Of a stretch of 64,000 bases of DNA, positions 39,182-48,700 are shown one piece after another (the stretch's first letter is position 1; each line of letters opens with the position of its first letter). Under the pieces are notes generated by a model. It did not search any database, had not been told where the DNA came from, and saw only the letters and a program-made list of their open reading frames with translations. The position numbers and the translations under genes are program-made. This stretch comes from Promineifilum sp. (GTDB lineage: Bacteria > Chloroflexota > Anaerolineae > Promineifilales > Promineifilaceae), in contig JACKBY010000013.1 in the NCBI GenBank assembly GCA_020634335.1, positions 1 through 64,000 on the forward strand. The letters are read 5' to 3'.

Positions 39182-39757
39182 ATGTCGGACAAGCCCCACA
39201 TCGTTCGTGTCGTGGCTGATGAGGCCCGGAGAATGTATTTTCGACGCCGCCGCGAGCGCGAAGCTCTGCCCCGTCCTCGGATTCGGCATCAGGAAATAGG
39301 CGTGGAGTTCGTCGACCAGGAATTTATCCCCTATGCCGACCTGGGCTACAACAGTGACATCGGCTTTTTTCGCCTGTCGCAAACCTTCGACGTTCCGAAC
39401 GAAGCTGCGCCTTTTGCCGCAGCAGGACGGTTGATCGATCCCGGCGGCATCGTCGTCACGACCGGGGCTTCCCACCGTTTGACCAACGACGAAATCGGCG
39501 GTTTGCTTGAGCGTCACGTCGCTGGTGATTATGGAGAATTCGGCCAGTTCTACAACCTGGATGTGGACGACGCCATGCTCACCGCTGAATCGCTTGAACC
39601 GGCTGATCGGGGGACAGCCAACAAGGTCCACACGCTAACCGGCCTGGATACGATTGTCTCGGCCTACACCGTGCGCGAGCATTGCATCTGGGTGATTACT
39701 GAGGCGGGGGAGAACCGGACGACCCTGCTTCTGTTTGCCGGGCCTGCCCGGGGCTGA
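39182..39757 (+). CDS. Hypothetical protein with C-terminal domain of the small 'plasmid-related' family
   Basis: A 191-residue soluble protein. A strong GGAGG lies 6 nt before the ATG, so the longer GTG start at 39137 is rejected. The N-terminus is basic (RRMYFRRRREREALPRPR). The C-terminal 110 residues (GRLIDPGGIVVTTGASHRLT, LLERHVAGDYGEFG, IVSAYTVREHCIWVITEAGE, NRTTLLLF) follow the pattern of a small protein family common on plasmids and chromosomes, GxIVxTPGA...LLxRHxxGDWG...SAY...WIITEADRSxTTILLP. That family is often mislabelled a type I restriction subunit M; no methylase motif is present. True function is unknown. Its 3' end overlaps the convergent esterase by 62 nt. Confidence 0.7.
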   Translation: MSDKPHIVRVVADEARRMYFRRRREREALPRPRIRHQEIGVEFVDQEFIPYADLGYNSDIGFFRLSQTFDVPNEAAPFAAAGRLIDPGGIVVTTGASHRLTNDEIGGLLERHVAGDYGEFGQFYNLDVDDAMLTAESLEPADRGTANKVHTLTGLDTIVSAYTVREHCIWVITEAGENRTTLLLFAGPARG

Positions 39758-40619
39758 AAGCCCACTCCAGAAAGACGGGCAAGACCCGCGCCCACGTTTC
39801 GAAGTCGTGCCGGCCGCCGGGAACCTCGACGTAGGTAATCTGGTCCGGTTCACAGCCAATGCTCGATAGCTCTGCGATCAGGTCCAACGTATCCTGAATG
39901 GCATCGATCACGCCGTCGCCATCCCGGTCACTCACCTCGTCGCGCGTGCCGGCCTGGAAGAAAAGACGAAAGGGCGGGGGTTTGGCGGCATTTCGGGCCA
40001 GTGAATGAGCGATGCGCCGGCCGGCGTCGATGCGTTCCTCCTTGTCGGCCGCGCGCCACCAAAAACTGCCGGACAAGATGCCTACCACCGCGAATCGCTC
40101 TGGATAGTTCCAGGCGATGTCGAACGCGGAAAGGCCCCCCAGCGAGACGCCCAACAAGCTCGGCCGGCCTTTGGTTCGAAAGGTACGGTCGATCAGCGGG
40201 ATCAGCTCCTCCATGAGGAAATGGGTGTAGGCCGGCGCGAGCAAGCCCAACCCCAGCGTGTTGAGGGCCACGGCCGTGCCGTATTCGTGCAGGCGATTGT
40301 CATTGGTTGGCACGGCGACGACGATGATCGGCCTGATTCGGCCCGCGTCGATCAGGCGGGCTAATGACTCGTGTAGGCCAATCGCTTCATGTTCCTGGCC
40401 ATCATTAATGTACAAAACCTCAAATTGTTCGCTTTCGTGTTTTCGATAGCGCGGCGGCAAGTAGACCCGGATATCCCGCTTGTTGCCCAGCCTGGAGGCT
40501 GTGACGTCCGGCAGGATGATCACTTCAATCGTATTGAGCAGGCGTTGCCGCCGACGTTTGCCCCACCGCGCCCATGCGGCCAGCAAGCCGCCCAGCACGG
40601 CCGCGAATAGTCCCACCAT
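39696..40619 (-). CDS. Putative esterase, enterochelin-esterase/Fes-like alpha/beta hydrolase
   Basis: A 307-residue hydrolase with one N-terminal membrane segment (VGLFAAVLGGLLAAWARWGK), so it is probably anchored and faces outward. The domain begins RDIRVYLPPRYRKHESEQFE, as in the esterase D/Fes family, with the DGQEHEAIG motif, the nucleophile elbow LLGVSLGGLSAFDIA (G-V-S-L-G), an acid near DEVSDRDGDG and the catalytic His in VPGGRHDFETW. It follows the M20 peptidase gene by 5 nt on the same strand. Substrate unknown. Its 3' end is antisense to the last 62 nt of the gene at 39182. Confidence 0.82.
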   Translation of the reverse strand: MVGLFAAVLGGLLAAWARWGKRRRQRLLNTIEVIILPDVTASRLGNKRDIRVYLPPRYRKHESEQFEVLYINDGQEHEAIGLHESLARLIDAGRIRPIIVVAVPTNDNRLHEYGTAVALNTLGLGLLAPAYTHFLMEELIPLIDRTFRTKGRPSLLGVSLGGLSAFDIAWNYPERFAVVGILSGSFWWRAADKEERIDAGRRIAHSLARNAAKPPPFRLFFQAGTRDEVSDRDGDGVIDAIQDTLDLIAELSSIGCEPDQITYVEVPGGRHDFETWARVLPVFLEWAFSPGQARQTEAGSSGSPPPQ

Positions 40620-40624
40620 CAGGA

Positions 40625-41998
40625 TTATTCAGCCTGGCTCAGCAGACCCAGGTAACGGATGCTGGTGACAATACCGGCGTCGAAATTGGGCAGATAGAAG
40701 CGTTCATTGGGGGAATGGATCCGGTCGCCCGGCAGGCCAAACCCCATGAGAACCGTCGGCAAACCCAAGTCAGATTCAAACCTGTTGACTACCGGGATCG
40801 AGCCACCTTCGCGCATGAAGACGGCTGGATGATGAAACGTGGCCTCGTAGGCCGCCGCGGCCGCACGCATGGGCGGCGTATCGCGCTCGATTAGGGCGGC
40901 TCTTGATCCTCCGGCGCCATGGATATCGATTTTCACGCTGGGGGGCATCACGGAGTGGGCGAACTGTCGAAAAAGCTCAATGATCTCGTTTGGGTCCTGA
41001 TCAGGCACCAAACGCATGGAAATCTTGGCGTGGGCACGCGCGGGCAAGACGGTTTTGGCTCCCTGGCCGATATAGCCACCATACATGCCGGTTATGTCCA
41101 GCGTGGGACGGGCGCTCAGGCGTTCGACGAGCGTATATTCCGGCTCGCCCCAGGCAGTTGGAGCGCCTGTTTCGCGTAGCCAATCACTCTCGTCCAATGG
41201 AAACCGGGCCAACAACTCGCGCTCTTCCGCGGATAGTGGACGTACCCGATCATAGAAGCCGGGAATGAGGATATGACCTTGCTCATCCTTCAGGCGCGCG
41301 ATGAGGTGGGCCAGGGCGTTGATCGGGTTGTTGATGCCGCCACCGTAGGAGCCGGAGTGCAGGTCGCGGCCAGGGCCGGTGACGTCGACCATCACGTGGC
41401 AGTTGCCCCGCAAGCCGTACACCAGCGCCGGTTTGCCGATGCCCAAAATAGAGGAATCGGAGATCAGCGCGGAGTCGGCCGCCAGTCGCGTTTGATTGTG
41501 CGAGATAAATTCGTGCAAGTTTTGGCTGCCGATCTCTTCTTCGCCTTCGATGATGAATTTGACGTTGAGCGGCAGGCGACCGTCGGTGCGCAGGTAGGAC
41601 TCGACGGCCTTCACATGGACGTACAATTGCCCCTTGTCGTCGGCCGCGCCGCGGGCGTAGATGTAGTTATCTCGAATGGTGGGTTCAAACGGCGGAGTTT
41701 CCCACAGGTCAAGCGGTTCGGCCGGTTGAACGTCGTAGTGGCCGTAAACGAGAACCGTGGGAGCATGGCTGCCGGCGTGGAGCCAATCGCCGTAGACAAT
41801 GGGATGTCGCTTGGTCTCTATGACCTCGACGTGTTCCAGACCGGCACTGGTCATGGCCCGGGCCACCCAGTGTGCCGCTTCCAGCGTGTCGGCGTCCCGC
41901 GCTGCCTGCGTGCTGACGCTGGGAATGCGCAGAAAATCGATGAGTTCGGTCAGAAATGTGTCGCGATTATTGTGGGCGTATTCTAATGGGGTCGGCAT
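40625..41998 (-). CDS. M20 family dipeptidase
   Basis: Zinc metallopeptidase of 457 residues, of the CNDP/DapE-like M20 group. The metal ligands are in order: VLVYGHYDVQPAEPLDLW (first His and Asp), ARGAADDKGQLYVHVKAVES (bridging Asp), FIIEGEEEIGSQNL (catalytic Glu-Glu), DSSILGIGKPALVYGLRG and near the C-terminus HSPNERF. The middle lid/dimerisation domain spans residues 215-330 (DLHSGSYGGGINNPINALAH). It probably cleaves dipeptides in the cytoplasm. It is the first gene of a two-gene unit with the esterase and is divergent from scpB; no clear ribosome site precedes its ATG. Confidence 0.92.
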   Translation of the reverse strand: MPTPLEYAHNNRDTFLTELIDFLRIPSVSTQAARDADTLEAAHWVARAMTSAGLEHVEVIETKRHPIVYGDWLHAGSHAPTVLVYGHYDVQPAEPLDLWETPPFEPTIRDNYIYARGAADDKGQLYVHVKAVESYLRTDGRLPLNVKFIIEGEEEIGSQNLHEFISHNQTRLAADSALISDSSILGIGKPALVYGLRGNCHVMVDVTGPGRDLHSGSYGGGINNPINALAHLIARLKDEQGHILIPGFYDRVRPLSAEERELLARFPLDESDWLRETGAPTAWGEPEYTLVERLSARPTLDITGMYGGYIGQGAKTVLPARAHAKISMRLVPDQDPNEIIELFRQFAHSVMPPSVKIDIHGAGGSRAALIERDTPPMRAAAAAYEATFHHPAVFMREGGSIPVVNRFESDLGLPTVLMGFGLPGDRIHSPNERFYLPNFDAGIVTSIRYLGLLSQAE

Positions 41999-42101
41999 GA
42001 TTCATTTCATTCGGAGCAGGATGTGTTATTATCGGTATGATATCTCTTTGGCAGCAGATTGTCCCGTTTGGTCATGAGAGCGGCCGCTTATTCGAGAGTC
42101 A

Positions 42102-42647
42102 ATGACTATAACCGATTTATCTCCGTCAAAGGAAGTGGTAACGACGGCTTCGCCCATCATGTTGCTGGAGAGCTTGCTGTTTGTGGCGAGTGGGCCAGTT
42201 TCGCCTTCGCGGCTGGCCGCCGCGCTGGATGTGACGCCGGCAACCGTTCAGGAGCTTTTGCGCGAGCTGGAAGCCGATTACAGCCGGCGCGGCTTGCGTT
42301 TGCAGTGGAGTGGCGGCGCGGTGCAGTTGACGACCGCGGCCGAGGCCGGCGCGGCGGTCGAACGCTTTCTGGGTCTGGAGTTGACAACCCGCCTTAGCCA
42401 GGCGGCGCTGGAAGTATTGGCTATTGTGGCCTATCTGCAACCGGCCACTCGGCCACAAATCGACCAGCTACGTGGCGTTAATTCGGATGGCGCGCTCCGC
42501 TCTTTACTGAGCAAGGGATTGATTGAGGAGGTGGGCCGGCTCGAAAAACCGGGCCGTCCGATCCTCTATGGCACGACGCCCGATTTCCTGCAATCCTTCG
42601 GATTGGGCGCGCTGACGGAGATGCCGCCGTTGGATGAGGAAGAGTAG
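42102..42647 (+). CDS. scpB: Segregation and condensation protein B
   Basis: Winged-helix partner of ScpA and Smc in the bacterial condensin. The 181-residue protein has IMLLESLLFVASGPVSPSRL at the start of the first winged helix, and the family signature LSQAALEVLAIVAYLQPATR followed by QIDQLRGVNSDGALRSLLSK, then GRPILYGTTPDFLQSFGL. ScpA is not present upstream in this window, which is unusual since scpA-scpB are often adjacent. An ATG at 42159 is a shorter alternative. GAGAG lies close to the chosen ATG. Confidence 0.93.
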   Translation: MTITDLSPSKEVVTTASPIMLLESLLFVASGPVSPSRLAAALDVTPATVQELLRELEADYSRRGLRLQWSGGAVQLTTAAEAGAAVERFLGLELTTRLSQAALEVLAIVAYLQPATRPQIDQLRGVNSDGALRSLLSKGLIEEVGRLEKPGRPILYGTTPDFLQSFGLGALTEMPPLDEEE

Positions 42648-42705
42648 AGCCGGGATGACTGGCCGAACAGTTGTCCCGGCGTCGGTCATTGAGAGAGAGT
42701 TTTTA

Positions 42706-43527
42706 GTGGAAGAAAGATTGCAAAAGATCATGGCGCGGGCTAGTTACGGCTCGCGCCGTTCGTGTGAGACGATCATCAGCGAAGGGCGTGTGACCGTCAA
42801 TGGCCGCGTTGCCAAGCTGGGTGATAAGGCTGATCCGGCGACCGATCACATCGAGGTTGACGGTCAGTCTCTTGGCGGACAGACGCAGGCCGGCCCGGAC
42901 AATGGCTTCATTTATATTGCCCTCAACAAGCCGCGCGGGGTCATCTCTTCGCTGGAAGATGAGCTGGAGGCGGGACGGACTACCGTGCGCGACCTGGTCG
43001 ATGTCGACAGTTCGCACCATATCTATCCGGTCGGCCGCCTCGACAAGCCGAGCGAAGGCCTTGTTCTCATGACCAACGACGGCGCGCTGGCGCACCGGTT
43101 GACCCACCCTCGTTATGGGCACGAGAAAGTATATGACGTCACTGTGGAGGGCAACATCTCCGACCGGGTCCTGGACCAGTGGCGGCGGGGCGTGATACTG
43201 GACGGCCGCATCACTGCGCCCGCGCCTATCGAATTAATCGAGCGCGGAGCGGATAGCAGCCGATTGCGCATTATCCTGCGTGAGGGGCGCAAGAGGCAGA
43301 TTCGCCGCATTGCCGCCGGATTAGGTCATCCCGTGCGGCAATTGATACGTGAGCGAATCGGGCCGTTGACCTTGGGCGATTTGCAACCAGGTCAATGGCG
43401 CTCGCTGACCAGCGGGGAAGTCGCAGAGCTTAAACAAAGCGTGACCGATGATCCGGCTTCACGCGACCCATTGCCAAACCACCCGAACAGGAAAAAGGAT
43501 TCTCGTGCAGCCCGATCTTCTACCTGA
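42706..43527 (+). CDS. 23S rRNA/16S rRNA pseudouridine synthase, RluB/RsuA family
   Basis: Isomerises a specific uridine in rRNA. The N-terminal S4 RNA-binding domain is ERLQKIMARASYGSRRSCET with INxGRVxVNG (SEGRVTVNGRVAKLGDKADP). The catalytic domain has ALNKPRGVISS, the active-site Asp in YPVGRLDKPSEGLVLMTNDG, LTHPRYGHEKVYDV and REGRKRQIRRIAAGLGHPV. The start is taken at GTG 42706 because RluB proteins begin with this MEERLQK-like segment and a purine-rich site precedes it. An ATG at 42634 would overlap scpB and add 24 unmatched residues. scpB-rluB-cmk order is common in Gram-positive-type genomes. Confidence 0.92.
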   Translation: MEERLQKIMARASYGSRRSCETIISEGRVTVNGRVAKLGDKADPATDHIEVDGQSLGGQTQAGPDNGFIYIALNKPRGVISSLEDELEAGRTTVRDLVDVDSSHHIYPVGRLDKPSEGLVLMTNDGALAHRLTHPRYGHEKVYDVTVEGNISDRVLDQWRRGVILDGRITAPAPIELIERGADSSRLRIILREGRKRQIRRIAAGLGHPVRQLIRERIGPLTLGDLQPGQWRSLTSGEVAELKQSVTDDPASRDPLPNHPNRKKDSRAARSST

Positions 43528-44221
43528 CGTGATCGCTATCGACGGGCCGGCTGCTTCCGGCAAGTCGACAATTGGTTTGATGCTTGCCCAGCGCTTGGGC
43601 TATCTCTGCCTGGATACCGGTTCCATGTATCGTGCGCTGACCCTGGCCGCCATTCTGAAGGGGATTTCGCCCGACAATGAGAACGACATCACGCGGCTGG
43701 CTTCGGATTGCGACCTGGCCATCATCCCCTTGTCGGGGGAGACGGACGGCCGCCATTACACCGTGATGCTCAACGGCGTCGACGTCACCTGGGATTTGCG
43801 TTCGCCGCAGGTGGATGCCGCCGTCTCGCAGGTATCGACGTACCCGGGCGTCCGTTCCCGGATGGTGGAGCGCCAACGTGCCGTGGGGCGGCGCGGCCGA
43901 GTTGTCATGATCGGTCGCGACATCGGTACGGTGGTGATGCCCGACGCGGGTCTTAAGCTGTATATCACCGCTTCCCCGGAGGAACGTGCTCGCCGCCGGC
44001 TAATTGACCGTGTACGCCAGGGCAACGATGATGAGTATCAATCGATCCTGGCCGACGTAGTGCGCCGCGATCAAATGGACGGCAGCCGGGTTCTTTCGCC
44101 GATGCGGCCCGCGGTCGATGCTATAACCATTGACACGACCGGCCGCAGCGCCGAGGTGGTGATCGAGGAAATCATGTCGATTCTCAATCTCAATCACTTT
44201 CAACCGGAAGGACGCGCCTAA
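43505..44221 (+). CDS. cmk: Cytidylate kinase
   Basis: Phosphorylates CMP and dCMP to the diphosphates. Key parts are the P-loop IAIDGPAASGKSTIGLMLAQ, the CMP-binding YLCLDTGSMYRALTLAA, the insert region VTWDLRSPQVDAAVSQVSTY and MIGRDIGTVVMPDAGLKLYI, and the lid SPEERARRRLIDR. The GTG at 43505 is chosen because AAAAAGGA lies 7-14 nt upstream and the mature N-terminus matches the family. The ATG at 43448 would overlap rluB by 80 nt. The stop codon overlaps the start of the DUF512 gene by one base. Confidence 0.94.
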   Translation: MQPDLLPDVIAIDGPAASGKSTIGLMLAQRLGYLCLDTGSMYRALTLAAILKGISPDNENDITRLASDCDLAIIPLSGETDGRHYTVMLNGVDVTWDLRSPQVDAAVSQVSTYPGVRSRMVERQRAVGRRGRVVMIGRDIGTVVMPDAGLKLYITASPEERARRRLIDRVRQGNDDEYQSILADVVRRDQMDGSRVLSPMRPAVDAITIDTTGRSAEVVIEEIMSILNLNHFQPEGRA

Positions 44222-45669
44222 TGGCCTTGTTCCAGGAAATTGACCCGTTGACCTTTGCCGGCGGTCGAATCGTCGGCATCGAGCCGCACAGCGTGGCCGC
44301 CGAGCTTGATCTGCGGCCGGGTGACGAGTTGTTGGCAATTAACGATCAGGCCGTCGAAGATACTATCGACGTGCAATTTTATGCCGCCGAGGAGGAGCTT
44401 GAACTGCTCGTTCGTCGCGACGGCGAAATATTGCTCTTCGAGGCCGAGCGTGATTACGACCAAGCGCTGGGATTAGAGTTTGCCCATCCGACCTTCGACG
44501 TCGACATTCGCCGGTGCAATAACCTGTGCGAATTTTGTTTTGTCCTTCAGATGGGCCCGCAATTTCGGCGCACGTTGTACATCAAGGACGATGACTATCG
44601 CTACTCTTTTCTCTTTGGCCATTACGTGACGCTGACGAACCTGAACGAGCACGACTGGTGGCGCATCGAGAATATGCGGTTATCGCCTTTGTACGTGTCG
44701 GTTCACGTGACGGACACGGAGCTGCGCCGGCGCTTTTTGCGCAATTCCCATGCCGGGGACATCATGGAACAGTTACGGCGGCTGGCCGAATGGAATATCG
44801 AAGTCCATGCCCAGCTGGTCATCGTTCCCGGCTTCAACGACGGCGAATGGCTGGCCCGTTCTGTGCGCGAGTTGGCTACGTTGTGGCCGGAAGAGGGCGC
44901 CGGCGGGGTGGTCTCGGTCAGTGTTGTCCCAGTCGGCCTCACGAAGCATCACAAGTACGGGATGCGGCCACACACGAGGGCGGAGGCCGCGGCCACACTG
45001 GACTACGTCGAAACTCTGCAACGCGAATTCATCGATCGCTTTGGTATTCGCTTTATTTATCCGACCGATGAATGGTATCTGGTGACCGACCGCGAAGTGC
45101 CGCCGCTGGATAATTATGACGGCCATGAATTGCACGAGAACGGCTTGGGCATGGTGCGCGCATTCCTGGACGACTGGGCGGTAATTCGGCGGGAGATCGC
45201 TGTGGCGCGCACCATGCCCGCTCCACGCGCCGTGACGCTGGCGACCGCGGCCCTGTTTGCGCCTACGCTGCGCCAAAAAGCATCTGAATTCGCGTCGCTG
45301 ACCGGCTGCGACGTTCAGGTCGTGGAAATCCGCAATGAGCGCCTGGGGGAAACTATCACCGTTGCCGGCTTGCTCAACGGCAGTGATGTTCTGCAGCAAT
45401 TGCGCGACGCCGGAGTCGGTGAGCTGGTGGTCCTGCCGCGGGTCATGTTCGATCACCCTGATACTATCTCGCTCGATAATATTTCTCCCCAGGACCTGGC
45501 TAATCTGCTGGATCGCCCGGTGGCTCTGGCCGATGCATTGGGCGACGTCTGGGACGCCTTGCGCGGTGAATCAAAATTAATGTACCGGCCGGGGGTGGCC
45601 CCGGCCGGTACGATTGACTTAAAAGTGTTGGGAAACGGCGCCAACGGATCGGCTGCCCACCTTTCCTAA
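44221..45669 (+). CDS. DUF512 protein with PDZ and radical-SAM-like Cys motif
   Basis: A 482-residue protein. The N-terminal 60 residues form a PDZ domain (GIEPHSVAAELDLRPGDELL). Then comes a radical-SAM-type cluster site DIRRCNNLCEFCFVLQM (C-x3-C-x2-C), the family signature KDDDYRYSFLFGHYVTLTNL and a DUF512 region with SVVPVGLTKHHKYGMRPHT. Proteins of this family are near universal in Firmicutes and Chloroflexota, often next to der and cmk, but the reaction is undefined. Here it overlaps the cmk stop by one base, so it belongs to the scpB-rluB-cmk operon; der is not found beside it. The C-terminus carries a strong RNA hairpin (45582-45611). Confidence 0.88.
   Translation: MALFQEIDPLTFAGGRIVGIEPHSVAAELDLRPGDELLAINDQAVEDTIDVQFYAAEEELELLVRRDGEILLFEAERDYDQALGLEFAHPTFDVDIRRCNNLCEFCFVLQMGPQFRRTLYIKDDDYRYSFLFGHYVTLTNLNEHDWWRIENMRLSPLYVSVHVTDTELRRRFLRNSHAGDIMEQLRRLAEWNIEVHAQLVIVPGFNDGEWLARSVRELATLWPEEGAGGVVSVSVVPVGLTKHHKYGMRPHTRAEAAATLDYVETLQREFIDRFGIRFIYPTDEWYLVTDREVPPLDNYDGHELHENGLGMVRAFLDDWAVIRREIAVARTMPAPRAVTLATAALFAPTLRQKASEFASLTGCDVQVVEIRNERLGETITVAGLLNGSDVLQQLRDAGVGELVVLPRVMFDHPDTISLDNISPQDLANLLDRPVALADALGDVWDALRGESKLMYRPGVAPAGTIDLKVLGNGANGSAAHLS
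45582..45611 (+). other. 13-bp perfect hairpin inside the end of the DUF512 CDS
   Basis: GTACCGGCCGGGG (45582-45594) and CCCCGGCCGGTAC (45599-45611) pair across a 4-nt loop within the last 30 codons of the DUF512 gene. No T-run follows (CGATTGACTT). It may act as a transcript end with Rho or as an RNA-protecting stem. Confidence 0.55.
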
Positions 45670-45705
45670 GTATGGTCACGCGAGTGGTTCGACGGCCGCC
45701 GGCAC

Positions 45706-48700
45706 TTAATTGCGCAAGATGGTCGGCAACAGAATTCTCTGCTGGCCGTCCGTCGGCCCCTTGATCTTCAGATTGACGGTCGCCACATTCGAAAGCTGAC
45801 CGTTGCCGGCCTGATATGTGAAGCTATCCACACCTGCATAGCCTTCGTCGGGAACGTAGGTGAACGCCCCATCGGCATTTAGTGTTACTTCCCCGTGACT
45901 GGGCTTCGCGCCTATCTTGGCCGTCATGACCCCCGACAGGGGATCGACGTCATTGGCAAGCACGCCCGGCGCGGGAATCGTCAGTGTCTCGTCGACGTTC
46001 AGTTCGTAGGCATCGTCCACGGCGACCGGCGGTCCGTTGGGATCAAGAATGGTGATCACGACCGTGGCCGTGTTCGATGACAATCCGTTGCTGGCCTGAT
46101 ATGTAAAGCTGTCCTGCGCCGAATAATCGAAGGAGGACGTATAGCTGAATGAGCCATTGGCATTGAGCGTTACAACTCCTTCGATCGGTTCGCCAATCAG
46201 GATCGCCTCCAACGGCAGTTGGCCGGGACTTTTATCATTGCCCAGGATGCCCGGAGCCGGAACGATCAAGGTCTCGCCAATGGCGACTGTGTAGCTGTCA
46301 TCCACGGCCGTCGGCGGCACCAGGGTCACGTCAATGGTTACGCGCGCCACGTTCGACGCCAGGCCGTTGTCGGCTTTGTAGGTAAACTCATCGATACCCA
46401 CAAATTCATTATCCGGCGTGTAGGTGAAGCCCCCGTTTGCCTGTAGCGTGACTTTGCCGTGGGCAGGTGATTCGACCAGGACTGCCGTCAGCGGATTGGA
46501 AGACGGATTATCGTCGTTGCCCAGTACGCCAGGCAGGTTAACCTTTAATGGGGTATTGATCGACGTGCTGAAGTAATCCGGTTTGGCCAGCGGCATGCCG
46601 GAAAAACGGTAATCGTCGGCATGGAGAGAGGCGGGCGCGACGTTCTTAAGCAGGATCGAATCTCCGCCCGGCAGACTGATCAATGTGTCGCCTTCCTGAG
46701 CCTGAACGGTCAGGTCGCCGGGTTTCAGGGTGCTGCGGGCGCTAAAGTCGAGTACATCATCGCTCTCGGGGCCGGGCGTGAAATCCGTGATGATGTCATC
46801 GCCGCTTCCAGTCCGGAAATAGAAGGTGTCATTTCCCCGCCGGCCGGTGAAAGTATCGTCTCCCCCGGCCCCCTCCAGCCAATTATTCAGGGAATCACCT
46901 ACTAGCGTATCGGCCAATGGTGAGCCAATGACTCGCTCGATAGAGCGCAATGAATCGCCTGTGGCGTTGCCGCCGGTGGCGACGCCGGTGAACAAGTTGA
47001 TGCTCACCGCGCCGGGCGATCCCGCATAGGAGGCGGTATCTTGGCCGGTTCCGCCGAGTAAACGGTCGGCATCCATCCCGCCGATGAGGACGTCGTTGCC
47101 GGCTCCGCCCTTTAGCACGTCTTGCCCGGCGCCGGCGTCGACCTGATCATTTCCCCGATGTGCCAGCATCACGTCATCTCCCGAAGTGCCGGTGAGTGAG
47201 TCGACATTTGGTGTTCCCGGGTGTGTCACCGGCAGACTGATGCCAAGCGTAGGCCCACCCTGGATCAGATAGGTGTAACCTGTGTCATTGTTCACACCCG
47301 GGCCGGCGTTCGGCGCGCCGATGAGAAATTCGTCATAGCCGTCGCCGTTCATGTCGCCGGCCGAACTGATGGTTTGTCCGGTTTGATCGCCGGCCACGGC
47401 GCCATCCAATCGGAATCCTCCGTCACCCAGGGTGTCGAGCGATAGAGAAGCATCAAAAGTGGTACGGCCTAGTACGACGTAGGTTTTTCCGGAGAATCGC
47501 ATGCTGCCCGTGCCGGCGGTTGATGCGCCGATAATGAGGTCTTCCAATCCATCGCCATTCACGTCGGCCGCGCCGACGGCCGTGCCCGCCTCGCCGTTTG
47601 CCTCATTGCCGACGAGGCGAAAACCGTTTGAACCGTTCAAGCTGGATAAATTAAACGTAGTCGAGTATGAAGATTGTCCAAACACGACGTAGGCCTCGCC
47701 CATGTGGGCGGCGGCATAGGGCGCGCCGATCACCAGATCGAAGCGACCGTCACCGTTCACGTCGCCCGCCGAGGCGATTGACCGGCCGGCGTTGTCGCCT
47801 TTGGCAATCCCCTCAATTTTGAAACCGTTACTGCCGTTGATCGCCGACAGGTTAAATTTGGCTGTGAAGTTCGGTTGGCCGAAGATGATATAGATGGTTC
47901 CAGTGTCCAAAGAACGGCCGGTCAGATAGCTGCCGGCAACAACGGCGATGTCATCGTAGCCGTCCTGGTTCAGATCGCCGGCCGATCTGAGAATCTTGCC
48001 GGTCGAGCTTTCGGCTGCCACGCCGTTGATCAGAAAGCCGTCCGAACCGTTCAGTGTGTTCAGGTCGATTACCGGCGGGAATGAATGACGGCCCATCACG
48101 GCAAATGCCTGGCCCACCCACTCTTTCCCGCCGACTGTAGCCTCCGGCGCGCCGATGAGCATGTCATCGTAGCCGTCGCCATTGATATCCCCGGCCTGTG
48201 CCACGCCGGCCCCCGTCCGTGCATCGATCACGATCCCATCGATTCGAAAGCCGTTAGTCCCGTTCAATGTCTCCAGATTGAGTTGAGCCGGAAATGTGGC
48301 TCGGCCGAAAATGACATAGGCTGCACCGGCATCTTCGATGTCGTCGTCGGCCTCAACCCCAGGCGCGCCGATGATCAAATCGTCATAGCCGTCTTTGTTG
48401 ACGTCGCCGGCTCCACTAACTGCGTATCCGACTTCATCGTTGAAGGCGAGGCCACTTACGCGAAAGCCGTTGCTGCCGTCCAGATCGTTAAGAGAGAGAG
48501 AGCTTGGGTTGGCTGCCCGACCCAATATAACGTAGGCCTCGCCCGCGCTCTGCGTGCCGTTGGGAGAAGCCGACGGCGCACCGATGATGAAGTCATCTAA
48601 CCCGTCACCATTGATATCGCCGGCGTTTCGCAACGATCGTCCCGCCTGATCGCCGTCGCTCCGCCCCGTGATACGGAAGCCGTTCGGGCCGTTCAATGAG

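Noticed and set aside
39182..39757. Type I restriction subunit M
   Set aside because: That label is attached to similar small proteins in databases, but there is no SAM-binding or NPPF motif and no restriction genes are nearby.
47000..48700. Regularly spaced similar blocks that could look like a CRISPR or tandem DNA repeat
   Set aside because: The periodicity (about 213 nt) comes from the protein FG-GAP repeats; the DNA repeats are imperfect and in frame.
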